Shown: one piece after another, positions 21,669-33,089 of the stretch
Numbering within the stretch: position 1 is the first letter of the stretch
Layout: the number at the start of each line of letters is the position of its first letter
Assembly: GCA_037576215.1 (NCBI GenBank)
Contig: JBANDB010000008.1
Location: 1,178,001-1,242,000, forward strand
DNA from: Armillaria gallica
Lineage: Eukaryota > Basidiomycota > Agaricomycetes > Agaricales > Physalacriaceae
Reading direction: 5' to 3'
DNA: 64,000 bases
Position numbers and translations under genes: made by a program
Notes under the pieces: generated by a model
Databases searched by the model: none
Seen by the model: only the letters and a program-made list of their open reading frames with translations
Told to the model about the DNA's origin: nothing

Positions 21669-24600
21669 TCAGGATATTCTTCGTATGGAGAAACCAGGAT
21701 TACGGACCAATGCTTGTTCCCCCTCGGACGCATGTCTAGAGAAAAACTGCTCCAGTACAACCGCAGTCTCATGTATATACTTCTTGCATTGTTCGGCGTC
21801 CGCATGATCGACATCACCAAAGTAATGCTTGTCACCATTTGCTAGCTCTTGCAATCGACGACGGCAGTCCCCCCAAACAAGATCCGAGGACCTAAGGCAT
21901 GCGAGCGACAGGAGAGCATCTTTGCGGTACCCTGACTTCAGGAGGAAGCATGCAACTAGAAGATTTTCAGGTCGGTGAAGGTCGTCAACATGCTTTTTCA
22001 GAGTAAGGGCGTCAACACTTGAACTGCCACCTTGCGCCTCGGAGAGTATGGTGACATACTGGGCAACCACTCCGCCCCAACAAGAACCAAACCCAAATCT
22101 AACCAAGTCCCCACGACGTGCAAGGGTTTCAAGGAACCGCGCTTGATAAAAGATCTCAAGCACCGAAGGTTCGTGCGACTGTAGACAAAGGCCAACCAAT
22201 TCACAAACTGTGTTCAAGGCATACCATTGCCCATCACCCCACTGCCTTGAGAGCATCGTATCGCACAACCACTGTACGACCTCGAGCGAGCAGCGTGAAG
22301 GATCTGCCTTAACTGCAAACTCGTATGCGTTCACGAGGAACGCCAAGTGCTTGTTGCTCTGCCGCGAACCCTGACCCTTGGCAGCCCTAATTATCAACCC
22401 CTCAACGCGATGGAAGAGGTCGCTGTTACCTCGGAGTTCCTGAGGCCAGTCTTGGACTCGCGTCAGGTGGGCTTCCTCTGGACTTGCATCGGGTGGGAGT
22501 AGAGCAAGCTGATGAAGAAGAAAGAGAACAGCAGCAGCAGCGGCCCGTACCGATGTGGGATGTTCTGGCAAGGGATCAAACTCGGCCGATATCATAGAGA
22601 TGACACTGTCGGTGATTATGCTGTGAGAAAGTTGAGAGGCCGCAATTTCGAAATCCACAATCGCCGGGGAATCGAAGTCTTGCCTCGGGTGGTTCCCGCG
22701 ACGAGCGTAGGCTCGCAGAACAGCGCAACATAAAGACACTGGGTATTGATCAAATGCGTGAATATCAGCGAGTGGTGCAAAGGCGCCATCTTTATTCGCT
22801 GATTCGATCAAGGATTTCCAAACCAGTGGTGGAAAGGTCAGGTTTGCTAGGATGGTATATCGAAAAAATACTCTGGGCTTCAAGGTACCGTCTGCGCTAT
22901 CTGATAGCGGAGGATTACTGAGGTGTCTATGGGATTGAGTGGCAAGGATGTCAACATGTTTCACTTTGATTCCTGTCGGAGTCTTTGGCCAGTAGTAAGG
23001 GAAAACACTTTGAGAGCGAAGAAGACGATCCACTCTCAGTTCCATCCCTGGTAACGGCATTTGGCGAGCATCGGCGGTTTCGCTGAGAGAGTCCTTGAGT
23101 AATTTGTGAGCAGCCGACGTAACTCTTACTCTGAGGTCTCCCTCGTCTGTAAAGATCTCGTCGATCAATTCCGTTGATGCTAAGGGAAGGCCGCCAAAGG
23201 CTTGAACAGTGATACTTCCGACTGCAGGGTTGGAGGATATAGTGCATAGCCAGTGTAAAGCCTCGACTGAGAGCCTAGTCGCCGTCTGCTTCACTGACTC
23301 TACTTCCTGACTACGCAAAGAAATGATGACTTTAGGTGCCCGATAGTCTGGATAGTAATCATCGCATTGCCATCCGCACCTATGCAGGAAAGATATGCGC
23401 GTACGCTGCAGTGCATCGATGACAGCATAGCGGCTTCTAGCCAGAAAACTGGATAGATGGCCGGGCAACACATAGAGAAAATCGCATAGGGGTGTGTGAT
23501 AAGGGCATAAGGGATCAAACATCGGAAGAATGGTGGCGACAGAGTAAGCGATGTATACTGAAACGGTCCCGATCCCTATAAACCACGAAAGTTGTGCTTG
23601 AAGCGGGTGAAGGAAGAGCACCAATCCAGCAAAGAAAATTGCTAGAGCCAAATGCATGAGGACAGGTAGCAACCCTATGATGATCGGAACCTTCCACTTC
23701 TGTATGCCAGTGTATCGGTACTGTCGCACGAAGCAGCGCTCGCGAACTGTCCCGGAAGGAAGGGCGACATAGTAGTGAAACCACTGCTTGACAAGTACAC
23801 CCACCAAGGCAGTAGTCAGGCTGAGAAAAAGGCTTGTGAACCAGAGGGCATTAACCCAGACGTCGGTCATAGAAGGTGTGAAGGTAAGGCTGGGATCGAG
23901 GGAAGCAACGGAAAGAGAGGGTGGGGTTGTTCCGTTGGCAATGGAATACTGGATAAGAACCAATTCAAGGAGGAGGGATGCAGAAACTTGAGAATAGTTC
24001 GTCTGCAAGTTCTGGGAAGTCTGCACGATGAAAGTTGTGACGACTGCCGAGAACAGACCAGCCTACACAAAGTCAAGTCAGTCACGGTAATGGTAATAAG
24101 AATAACAACAAGCAGCTGACAAAAACCAGTAGAACATCAACATGATCTCGAGCTTCTTCTACCATGTTACCATCATGGATAGCGCTTTCTTCTTGGTACA
24201 CCCGCCACACCCTTGCATTTGAGCCGGTCTCTTCATACTGAGCATCTTCTGCGAACCGTTCTTCATAGTTCGAAGGATCATTTCCTGTTAACTACCTTCA
24301 GCGTTGGCGATCGACGCATTCTGAAAGATCTGGCACCTTTTCTTGTTGCTGTCTGTGGTCTGCTTAAACCAAAGAGCCTCTTAGCTTTGCTTGTCCCGGA
24401 AGGGTGTTTTGTTTGTTGCATTCTTTTATCATTTCCATCGAGATCAGTCTCCTCCACAACGTTGTTAACGTTTGGTTCTGTTTTTCCTCCAAGAATATTG
24501 GCCACTTCATCAGCCTTGTTGTCAGTTCCACCTGTAATACAAAACCATGGGCTTCAGAACAAAACTACGAGTAACGAAGAACGATACGCACTCTCTTGGG

Positions 24601-24718
24601 GTGTCTGCATGGCTTCTGGGGCGAGAGAGGCGAAGCCAACACTGCCTTGCTGCTCTTCTGTTTCCTGCACTTCCTTCTTCACTTCCTTGAAGCTCACCTC
24701 AGCTCCGAGATTAGTCAT
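21669..24718 (-). CDS. DUF6535-domain multi-pass membrane protein
   Basis: Four exons on the minus strand: 24718-24592, 24531-24337, 24284-24121 and 24062-21669, about 959 residues. The N-terminus is hydrophilic. Exon 3 carries NARVWRVYQEES and VDVLLVF, joined to AGLFSAVVTTFIVQTSQNLQ in exon 4, the hallmark opening of basidiomycete DUF6535 proteins. Membrane segments follow: WVNALWFTSLFLSLTTALVGVLVKQW, then IIGLLPVLMHLALAIFFAGLVLFL and WFIGIGTVSVYIAYSVATILP. The remaining ~550 residues look like a soluble helical domain. No function is established for this family. Three introns of 53-60 bp have canonical ends; the exon 2/3 intron was chosen because it alone keeps frame. The start at 24718 is a choice; an in-frame ATG also exists at 24745. 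Confidence 0.85.
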
Positions 24719-25380
24719 TTCTGAGACCCTTCTTTCCACATACATATCCGGTCAGAGGATGAGCGACTGCGATGCCAAAGGCGGTCGAACGACGAAAACC
24801 TGAAGGAAGTTGGCCTAGAATCTTTTTTTTTCAGGGACTCAGGGTGAACTGAAGGCTGTACTGGCATTACGGCAAGTAGGAGCATTTTGCGCCTTCGGGC
24901 CTGGATTCTGATAAACAAAGACTCTGCAGTCGAATGGGAGAATCTGAAAAAATCTGCGGACGAGCGTAGGTCCCTAGATGGACTATGCGATCTTTACTCT
25001 GACAGAATCGGATTTTGAATTTCGAATATTCGACGGCTGACATCACGTGAAGATAACTTGAAAACGACGCATGACCATCCTTTTCCAAGCTGTAATCTCT
25101 GGCGGGACACTACAGCTACGGAGGCTGACGAACGACGACGACGACGATAGATCTTCGGAAAAGGGAAGACAACCGAGACGATGACAAGATAAAAACCCTG
25201 TCCCAATTCTACCTCTGCTTCCATTCAACCACTTATTTACAGTTGCACTGTGTTGCTCCTCGCGGCTCGCCCTCCGCACTTTCCATTTAATTAAGCAGCC
25301 TTCTTAATTACAAAGAGATCGATATGATCTGTTGGTACGTGTTGAGATTTCAGTTCTTGGGTGACCCAGGATAGACTTTG
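24719..25380. other. Intergenic, no gene seen
   Basis: Promoter side of the DUF6535 gene and downstream side of SPT3 copy B. Minus-strand open frames of 67-78 codons have no family resemblance. A small CGA-type repeat (ACGACGACGACGA) lies near 25130-25145. SPT3-related 3'UTR homology seems to begin near 25385. Confidence 0.4.
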
Positions 25381-25454
25381 TCAAGCAAGGTGATAAGTGC
25401 GTGGTGGTGTACAGTGGGTGTTCGAATACAGGAATTGGCAGGAAAAAATTGCGC

Positions 25455-26733
25455 TTAGATGAGAGTCACTCTGGTTCGAACAAGACCGCCTCTCCAGTTG
25501 TGCATGCCAGCGGCTCGATGGTGTGACCAATCGCCTTGCATTCGCGAGAAGGCATCCTGGATGTGCTCTGGCTGTATAGCTATCCGTGCCTCCAGTGGAG
25601 GTAAGAATAGCGAGTTGACGGGAAGCGTGTATTCGTCGCGCTCCCTTCTGCGTTTCTCCGCGGAGCCACCTAAAGATGTTGTCGTCCGCTTGCCCATGAC
25701 AGGCGACGAGTACTCGTCGAGCAGAGAGGCCTCCTCCAGCGACTTTTTCACAGAGAGGCCAGCTAAGGTGAGGGAACGAACCATCTCGAAAGCAAGGAAA
25801 CCGACGATATCGACAGTGTCGTCGTTCGCTTTCAGATCGAGGTGCGGTGGAAGGTTGAGGAACTCGCGGAAACGTTTGACTGGGGAGAGTATTAATCACC
25901 GAAGACGGTGTGGGAAATTATGAATGCCTGCCTTTGCGACGTGTAAATGAGGCCTGTCGACATTCAGAGTAGTGTTGGTACTCCTCTCTGGTCATTTGAC
26001 GAGTAGCGTCGTCGGCTTCCTAGGGAATGGTCAACAGAGCAGATACATAACAGAACCCTACTTGCCTTGAGAAGGTGCATAGAGGCTTCATGAGCTTCGA
26101 TGTCATCCTCGCCTTCTTCGTCGTCCGACTGATATCCGCTCTGCTTAAGGACTTCCGAATATATCGTCGTAATTTCCCAAGGCAGTTTGATGGTGATCTT
26201 CTGTGCCTTTGCAGCAAGTTTATCTTTATCTACAGTCAAGACGTGCTAGCAGCACTAGCAGAGGACGACGCACCATCAGCACCATCTTCCAAGGTCTCGA
26301 CTTCGACACCATCAGAATCCTTAGCATGTCTCCGGACATCTTTCCAGGAAAGGTATGTTCGGATTCGGTTGACTTTTCCGCGGTCGTGACGAATTAGAAA
26401 GATGAGGTCCTCAGCTGTCAAGTAACGCGCTCCACGTCGTACAGCAAGTGCTCGGGCTTGTACGATCTGGAAGAAGCATGTCAGAACGTTGAGTGTAAAG
26501 AGAACGAAAGACTCACCAGCTCAATTAACTGTTCTCGAACGATATCCTCAACGAGGTTCACGGTATCCATGTTAGGCTCCTGCACTTCGCCGAAGACAAA
26601 CATCTATTGTTGAGTTCAGTAAACTGCTGTATGAGAGACCGAGAACACATACCATTTGTGAGATCTCTTGGGTGTATTTGTACTCTCTCGTGCCCAGCAT
26701 CTCGTCGGTATTCGCCCTCTTGATCGTGGCCAT
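25455..26733 (-). CDS. SPT3: SPT3, SAGA complex histone-fold subunit (copy B)
   Basis: This is the second intact SPT3 gene, inverted relative to copy A. Exons: 26733-26653, 26603-26517, 26466-26274, 26223-26066, 26019-25932 and 25879-25455, about 343 residues, with no internal stop. Every intron position matches copy A, including the two GC-AG introns (donors GCAAGT and GCAGGC). Differences from A are mild: a shorter acidic linker after DVRRHAKDS, RRKVKR for YRKAKR, and LPPLEAR for LPPPEAR. All core motifs (YTQEISQM, LVEDIVREQ, FLIRHDRGKVNRIRTYLSWKD, AFEMVRSL) are kept. Intron 3 has two possible in-frame acceptors six bases apart. Whether both copies are expressed cannot be told from sequence. 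It differs from a relic in that splice sites and frame are intact throughout. Confidence 0.92.
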
Positions 26734-26880
26734 GGCGGTATATACAAAGAAATTATTGACGCGTGGGCGCCTAACCATCAGTGCCGTGTAATGATGATGA
26801 TGATGATGATGATGAGCCAGGCTGAGCCTATGTGGGCCAGGCCCGCCTATGTAAGCGTTAGAAGGTTGTTTCCGGCCCGG
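26734..26880. promoter_or_regulatory. Promoter of SPT3 copy B, with an insertion relative to copy A
   Basis: The sequence aligns with the bidirectional promoter at 16072-16181, including ACGCGT at 26759-26764 and the TGTAAGCGTTA-like and CCGGCCCGGTCCC-like blocks. About 67 bp absent from copy A (roughly 26781-26850) lie between the blocks and contain the (ATG)n tract. The partner gene is degraded on this side. Confidence 0.5.
26791..26814. repeat. (ATG)n trinucleotide microsatellite
   Basis: Eight consecutive ATG units inside the promoter insertion of SPT3 copy B. On the minus strand an open frame reads them as a histidine run, but this frame lies upstream of the real start and is not considered coding. 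Confidence 0.85.
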
Positions 26881-26884
26881 TCCC

Positions 26885-27045
26885 ATTCCTTCCTCAGCAC
26901 CATCGAAACTGCCGCAAATGTACGCCGAGCAAACCACCTCACCGCCAGAAGCAAAGCGGTAGCTCTTCCTTCCCGCGACCGCCCTCCTATCTTCTGAAAA
27001 GGCAGAGGATGTGATGCGTGCCATACAATACTGACGTCTCTACGG
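26885..27045 (+). pseudogene. Relic of the MYND-SET gene 5' end
   Basis: The plus strand resembles the start of the MYND-SET gene at 14625-16071: TIETAANV, HLTARSKAVA, then after a deletion a CDACHTI-like piece is recognisable at nucleotide level (GATGTGATGCGTGCCATACAATACTGACGTC region). The start codon region is deleted, the middle is missing about 50 bp, and homology ends near 27045 with no SET sequence beyond. It keeps one more A in a short A run than the intact gene does near 16046, which bears on the start problem of that gene. Confidence 0.75.
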
Positions 27046-27947
27046 ACCAGCGCAGTTTGCTGAGATCGTTCTCGCCGTTATCAGCCGCCTCCTCGACCCT
27101 CTTCAAACCTTCCGAACGCCTACTGTCCTTCCAACGAAATGGCCTTCCCTACAAGACGACGCCCAAAGTCGCAGACTTCTTGTGCGAGTCCTCACAGCCA
27201 CAGACGACTTTTCCCCCTCCCTGTAGTCAACATGGTAGTACTCGCCTATGCCTCCATGTCCAGTTCTGCACTGCACGAGTCTCCCAAATACCTCGCGCGG
27301 TGTCTCCTTAAACCTCTGAGTGGATGTAACGTACGTTTGGGTAGGCTGCACGCAATCGCAGTATGTTTCGTGCGGCCCACACTAAGCCAATGAGTTTTGA
27401 ATCGTACACCTCAGTGTAGGGTCCTCAGCCGCCTTTCTTCGTTTCGTCGGCGCCTGACGGTATATCAGGTTGAATTGGCGAGTGCTCCCTCTCTCCGATC
27501 ACCGTTGGCTAGTCGTTGTATGATTGGGCTTGTTTCACAGAACTTGTATATCCGTATCGGTCTCGTTCGAGGTCCAGAAGGTGTGTTATGGGTGATGTGG
27601 ATGCTCGATCTCTAGTGCTACAATTGGGGTTGTCCTGTACATCAGCCATAGCGCTCGACTCTGTACTCGTGTAAGTATTTCGATATGCGCAGCTCCTGTC
27701 CACTGATACAAAGCTGGCAAAATACCAAAATTGTGGTATCCAATCCACATAAAATTGTAGAGGGACCCGACCTAGAGACGCGTCACCGTGAACGCGAATA
27801 TTTACAGTAGTGATACAGTACCATTTGATTTGTAGAATACACGGTTTAATGAGGGATACCATTGCTTCTACCTCCAAACCGACTCTTAGCAAAATTAGAA
27901 CTAGGGAAACTTTGAGTGAGAGAGTAGCATGTATGGCGTTCAGGAAC
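27046..27947. other. Intergenic, no recognisable gene
   Basis: Frames such as 27018-27311 (plus) and 27509-27892 (minus) are open but have no recognised motif and no convincing introns. The stretch lies between the end of the duplicated SPT3 segment and the 3' end of ATG29. Confidence 0.4.
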
Positions 27948-29201
27948 TTACAACCGAGAACCGGTGCCGCGGATATTCGAAAGCAAGGCGCTCTCTAGGG
28001 CAGAAGCCGACAAACTTGCATCTAACAGCAGTTCAGTAAATAAACAATAGTTAAAGGTAGGAATACTGACCACTAATATCACTGAAGCTGGAAGCTTCAG
28101 AACCACCATTACTTCCATCGCTGGCGGTACGACGAACAAGATGCCCGTAACGTTGCCCAATTGCACTGCGGGGTGACAGAGCGGGCGGACTGGACGATTT
28201 ACTCGGCGACATATGTCGACTGATTGGTGAATGCGGCTGGGATTCGGAAGGCGGAGAGGGCATGTCCGGGATTGATCCCTGTGGCGAACTCGCACTCGAC
28301 AGACTTTGGCTAGCGCTCCGACTCGAATAGGTATCACGTCGCAGGCTGCCAACGGACATAGGCGACACCATTCCCACACGACCACGGTCGATGGTCTGTC
28401 CGTTCTTCTTTCCGACACTGACCAATCCCAAGGCATCATTTGTCATCATCCTCTGGAGGTCCTTGAGCTTTCTATCGAGAGCTTCCTGCTCCTCCGCCTG
28501 CCTGTCGGCCTCCTCTTCCTTCAGCATATCTTCATCTTCCGAGTCCGTGCTTTCCGACGACGACAGCGATGGGGGACGAACAGGGACCTGAGGCTTCGCA
28601 GTGCTTTGTAACGTGAGCGTGGATGATGACGATGCCTTTTTCGGCCGAGGAGAGTTGTGGCCTAGCGAGCTGAGGCGTGCACGGATCCCCAGTGGTGTCG
28701 AATTGCGCCCAGAAGAGCCGGAGAGTCGAGAGCTGCTGGCCAACCTGCTGGCCGCCCGTGCAGCCATGGATGGCGGCTCAGTGAAGGGGAATTCCTCTCC
28801 TGCTTTGCTTGGTGCAGGACTCACAACGCCAGGTATGTTGTGCAACCCTCTGAGCTCCTCTTGGAATCTGGCATGGACTCGATACAAGAGGTACGGCAAC
28901 GGAACTTCAAGGTGAGCAGCCAATCCCTTCCCTGGGGTACGTTCAGGACCATCACGGCAGCAAAAAAAAAACAGGAGAGCTCACAGTCTGTTCCTCCATT
29001 ATCAGTCGTCCGTGACCGCTCAATCACTTTCCACAAAATGTCCGCTTTTTCTGGGGTCCATTCTATCTAAACCTGGATCAAAGCCAACGAAGACAGTCAT
29101 CCCTGTGGTCCACGTACTCGTGGTGGGTCGCTGGGCGGATTCTCGGGCCTGTTGTAGGGCAAACGAACGACGACACGAACGGGCGGTGCATCTGTAGGCA
29201 T
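27948..29201 (-). CDS. ATG29: Atg29-like autophagy protein
   Basis: Atg29 works with Atg17 and Atg31 at the phagophore assembly site in starvation-induced autophagy. Exons: 29201-29118, 29066-28985, 28931-28071 and 28021-27948, about 366 residues. The conserved N-terminal domain is spread over three exons: VRVVVRLPYNRP, then IEWTPEKADILWKVIERSR, then DWKGLAAHLEVPLPYLLYRVHARFQEELRGL, a strong match to the family. The rest is a Ser/Pro-rich disordered region with an acidic block (STDSEDEDMLKEEEADRQ) and a KLKDLQRMM segment, ending SSFSDISDASLSASALESALLSN, typical of basidiomycete orthologues. Introns are 49-54 bp. The ATG at 29201 gives MPTDAPP directly before the conserved strand. No frame problem was seen. 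Confidence 0.88.
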
Positions 29202-29541
29202 GCACGATAGCTTGGCAATCAACAGGCCCCAACGGACGATGGCACTGGTCGACGCAAGTGTGAAATAACGAGGACCTGGGAAGTGGCTGTACTCTCCTGC
29301 CTCCTGCCTTATTAAGACGTGATCGAACGTGCCTCCGACGGAGATGGTCTTAAACATCCTCTACATCATCCTAATATCATCTCCGACGGAGTACTTCAGG
29401 TTTCTGCGATTTCTATTCGACATTTGCGGTATATAAGGACGAAAGACATGGACCCTCTCGTTCACAAATCCCCCCGTTTTGATGTCCTTTACCAAACGTG
29501 TCTCCGCAAGCATGGACTTGGCCGTAACGGCGATTTTATAC
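29202..29541. other. Divergent intergenic region (ATG29 / RTA1-like)
   Basis: 340 bp between two divergent starts. An in-frame ATG at 29512 could extend the RTA1-like protein by ten residues. No discrete motif stands out. Confidence 0.45.
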
Positions 29542-30664
29542 ATGGTCAGAGACACAGCTGAAAATGGTACATGCACACGTTTAATTATCCTATACATTAT
29601 ACTAAAACTTCCTCTTAGCCGACTCTTCCCAAGCGCCAACGCGGACAGAGATTGTCTATGGAGAAATTCCCAACAAAGCCGCAGCGGCTGTCGTTGGCAT
29701 AGTCTACGTCTTATTTGCCCTCGTTCTATTCTTCCGTATCTGCCAATACCGCAACTGGTGGGGCCTTTGTCTTCCTATCGGTGCAGTGGGTTAGCACCTT
29801 CCCTATACTTCTAATCCCATCCCCGACTAACATCTCATTTCCCAGTCAGTGGCATAGGCTTCTTCATCAAAATCGTTCTTGTCTCCTCCGTGGAAAATCA
29901 AAACTCCAAAGCCCTTCTCGCCACGCAAAACGTCCTCATCGCCTGCGCTCCGGCCGCGTTCCTGGCTTTTAACTACATCGTCTACGGCCGCCTCGTCGTC
30001 CAGTGCCTCGGAGCTCGGTTCTGTATATTGACGCCCACACGCGTCTCTATGATATTCATATGCAGCGACATCGTCACCTTCATCGTCCAGGTGTGATTAA
30101 CACTTTACTTACTACCCAACAACTCTAATCAGCTTTTCATTTAGGCTGGAGGAGCTGCTCTGATCATCAACCCAGACCGCGCAACACTCGGGAAAAACAT
30201 ATTTCTTGCCGGCCTGATCCTCCAGTCCATTTCGTACTATATATTCACCTTGATGATGTTATGGACCCACTGGAAACTCAAGAAGGCTTGCGTCACTACC
30301 GGAGGCGAACACTGGTGGAAGGCTTTGTGGCTGCTCTATGTATCTTCATTTCTGATCATCGTAAGCTTAGCTCCGTACACCTTTACCCATTCTAACCTAC
30401 CTTAGATCCGTACGATATACCGTCTCGTTGAAGGGGCCTCTGATCGCGGAAGCTACGTTCGCACTCACGAAGGTAAGCGGCTCTTCTTGATTGAAGTGCA
30501 GCAGTACTTATTGTCTTCGTCTAGTCTTTTTCTACTGCCTCGATTCGCTGCCTCTCCTTCTTTCCATCGGCGTGTACATGCCGTTCTGGCCTGGCAAGTA
30601 CATCACCAAGGATTCGATTGTACCAGGGGAACAATACAAATTGACGGAGGCCTCCAGCGTATGA
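29542..30664 (+). CDS. RTA1-like multi-pass membrane protein
   Basis: The RTA1 family comprises seven-helix fungal membrane proteins linked to lipid export and resistance to membrane-active compounds such as 7-aminocholesterol. Six exons: 29542-29566, 29619-29789, 29846-30090, 30145-30360, 30406-30472 and 30525-30664, about 287 residues, normal for the family. Evident helices include AAAAVVGIVYVLFALVLFFRI, the ALLATQNVLIACAPAAFLAFNYIVYGRL segment (the QxxLI..P.F.AA.YY-type RTA1 motif), MIFICSDIVTFIVQAGGAAL, LILQSISYYIFTLMMLW and LWLLYVSSFLIIIRTIYRLVEG followed by the conserved EVFFYCLD. The start at 29542 sits just before a short first intron; 29512 is the alternative. It converges on the Zn2Cys6 gene, which may or may not regulate it. 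Confidence 0.88.
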
Positions 30665-30899
30665 CTGTCCGACTAGAGTTACCCTACTTCTTTAACATTT
30701 ATAATAAACAAAACCCCGTTTCTAGTATTCTTCCAATTTCATGGTCTGCCGATGCGCGTCTCAGTACCTCTGTCTTCCCTTACTCTCTCCGACTCTGCTC
30801 CAGAGTCTAGATTGTTCGAGGCCGAATTTCCCGCCAACCCAAGTGAGATTATCTAAGGCTACACAACTAAGAATACAACAACACTGCTGCGGGTCGACA

Positions 30900-33089
30900 C
30901 TAGTTATATGTCTCACGCATATTACTCTGAGGATAAATCGAGTCCGCAGCCGAGTCTCCTCCGAATAAAGTAGACCAAAACTGAATATCCTGAAACATCG
31001 CAGGATTCGGAGCCTCTACCCCCTCCTCCTCCGTCGCCACACCCGAAGTAGGGAAGTGTGTTCCAGACTGATAAAGTGCCGACAAAGGGCCCAAAAGATT
31101 GAGCTCACTTCCTTGCCTCTTCATCCAAGAGGCATGAAACGCCTGTAGCAACGCTGAACACCGTTGAGCTGCATGGTCCTGTGAAAAGGCTACCTGCGAG
31201 AGGAGCTGGGAACTCTGCTCGAGCAAGGCGTCGCCCGACCCGAGAAGCTCTATTCCAACCTTATCCACCATAAGAAATTTGACCCCCACAACCAGAGCAC
31301 CAGCAAACGCCATCATCATGAACGTGATGTCAGGTGTTGTGGGAAGCAAAGTCTTCTCAGCCTGCAGCAGTGATACAAGAAGAGCCTCTCCTATGGAAAG
31401 GCACTCTTTCCCCCATATCGTGACGATGTTAAGACCATGAGGTTTGACTTCTAGAAACCAGAACAGGCTGATTCCACCGTCAGCATCGAGGACGACCCGA
31501 CGTGCTAGTTGAATGGCATGGTACAAGACTAATAGCCGAACACCTTGGAGGAGGAGGAGAAGCATGTGGTAGTAGAATCGCTCATGACTTAGGACCACTA
31601 GAAAGGGGTAAGTTCTATTTTATCATAACTTCAAAAGGGGAAGTATTTACCCGAGAGTGGTAGGATCAGTCTACAGAGCCTATCCATCGATGCCAGTGAA
31701 TTGGATACTCCGTTGTACCAAGCTTCCACGTCTTCACGAGTAGCAAATTCTACCGCCATCCCTTGTTCTGTTGCATTGAAAATTTCTGCGAGCAGCCGTA
31801 TCCGTAAGTCGCGGCCTTCTGATATATTCGACGGGGATAGTATCGGGAAAATCGACATATCAGAGGGCGAACGACGAGATTGAGGTGTACGTCGCGTGCC
31901 AATACATAGCCTGCAAGATAGTTTGAACCGGAAAACCGAGACAGCTGCTGGGCTGGACTCACATTGATTCGGTGGTCGAGAGGGTGATCCACTATGGAAG
32001 GATGAATAGAGGCCCTTTCTCTTTGAAGGAGCACTTACTAGTCTCGCCTTGTTCGTGGCCTCATCTAAAGCTGCTTGGTCGTATGGTGATTTTTCTCGAA
32101 TGCTAATTGCCGTTGCAGATGCGTCGCTTAAGCCGAGGTTTAAAGCCATGCTGACAGCCATGCTAATCAGCATCCGACCATCGCGGCCACCTTTCGAAGG
32201 GCCGCATATAGGCGTCCACAGCGACAGAATGATGAGACCCTTTATAGTCTCTTGAGACTCAAACAATTCGGGATTGAAAATCATGCGGGCGATCGTATCC
32301 TCGGCCAATCTTTGAAGTCGTGGTGCTACGAGGTCTCGTGTAGAAGCATCAAGGTAACGCGATGCCACTGTACAACAGACGAGGTCCAGGAAAGACGTTG
32401 CACCTTCTCGAGTTAACGAGAAATTGAGCCAGGGAGTGTAATTAACAGAAAACCTATGGAGAAATATTATTCGTCTCGGAAAAGACAGAAAAAGAAAATA
32501 GAACGTACAAAGTGATGAGATGATCAATTTCTGCTTGGGAGAGGATACTGGAGAGTGAATGGTCATTCATCGCAGACGTATGGAATTTATCTTCCTGGGG
32601 CTGCCTTGCTAACTCCTGCATTGCCATCAAAGGCGCCGTCCAGTCAAGACGGTGGGGTACAAAAGACCACATATTGTCCGGGTTCGGAAAGTCATTGTTT
32701 ACGTCGCTACCTGTAGCGTGAGGCGAGTCGGATATAGTACTGGGACTGCCAGAGGTCGTTCCGCTATTAAGAAGTCTACCGCCCACTGCTAAATCATACG
32801 CCGACTGTATCGTCGGGCCCTCCGCGCTGGACGCGGGCGAAGATTTCGCGACCGAAGGCTCTGGAGAAAAAACAGATTTATCCATGCCCTCGTAGGAGCA
32901 CTCCAGTTTTAGAACATTGCATCGATGGCATCGCACGACGCTCCGTTCCAAATCGAGAACTTCACAGCGCGTTTTATGCTTGCGACACGACGAGCATGCC
33001 TGGACTTTGGAGCGTTTTGAGCGCGACCGAGATGAGCTCTCGACGCTGTCTTCAGTAGGTAAAGCGTTTGTGTTCCGAGATCGCTTCAT
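30900..33089 (-). CDS. Zn2Cys6 fungal transcription factor
   Basis: Exons: 33089-32509, 32453-32039, 31991-31963, 31910-31651 and 31597-30900, about 660 residues. A basic, Ser-rich N-terminus (RSRSKRSKVQ) precedes the binuclear cluster CSSCRKHKTRCEV..CHRCNVLKLECSY, six cysteines that hold two zinc ions for DNA binding. After a low-complexity linker comes the fungal-specific regulatory (middle homology) region: FLDLVCCTVASRYLD, GLIILSLWTP, MAVSMALNLGLSD, an acidic/aromatic segment and long C-terminal helices (LLLLLQGVRLLVLYHAIQLARR). One exon is only 29 bp (WITLSTTES) and is needed to keep frame. Introns have canonical ends. The target is unknown; the nearest convergent gene is the RTA1-like protein. 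Confidence 0.9.

Noticed and set aside
26572..27024. Minus-strand frame adding a His-rich leader to SPT3 copy B
   Set aside because: The extension translates promoter sequence that aligns with the noncoding promoter of copy A. The start at 26733 matches copy A.
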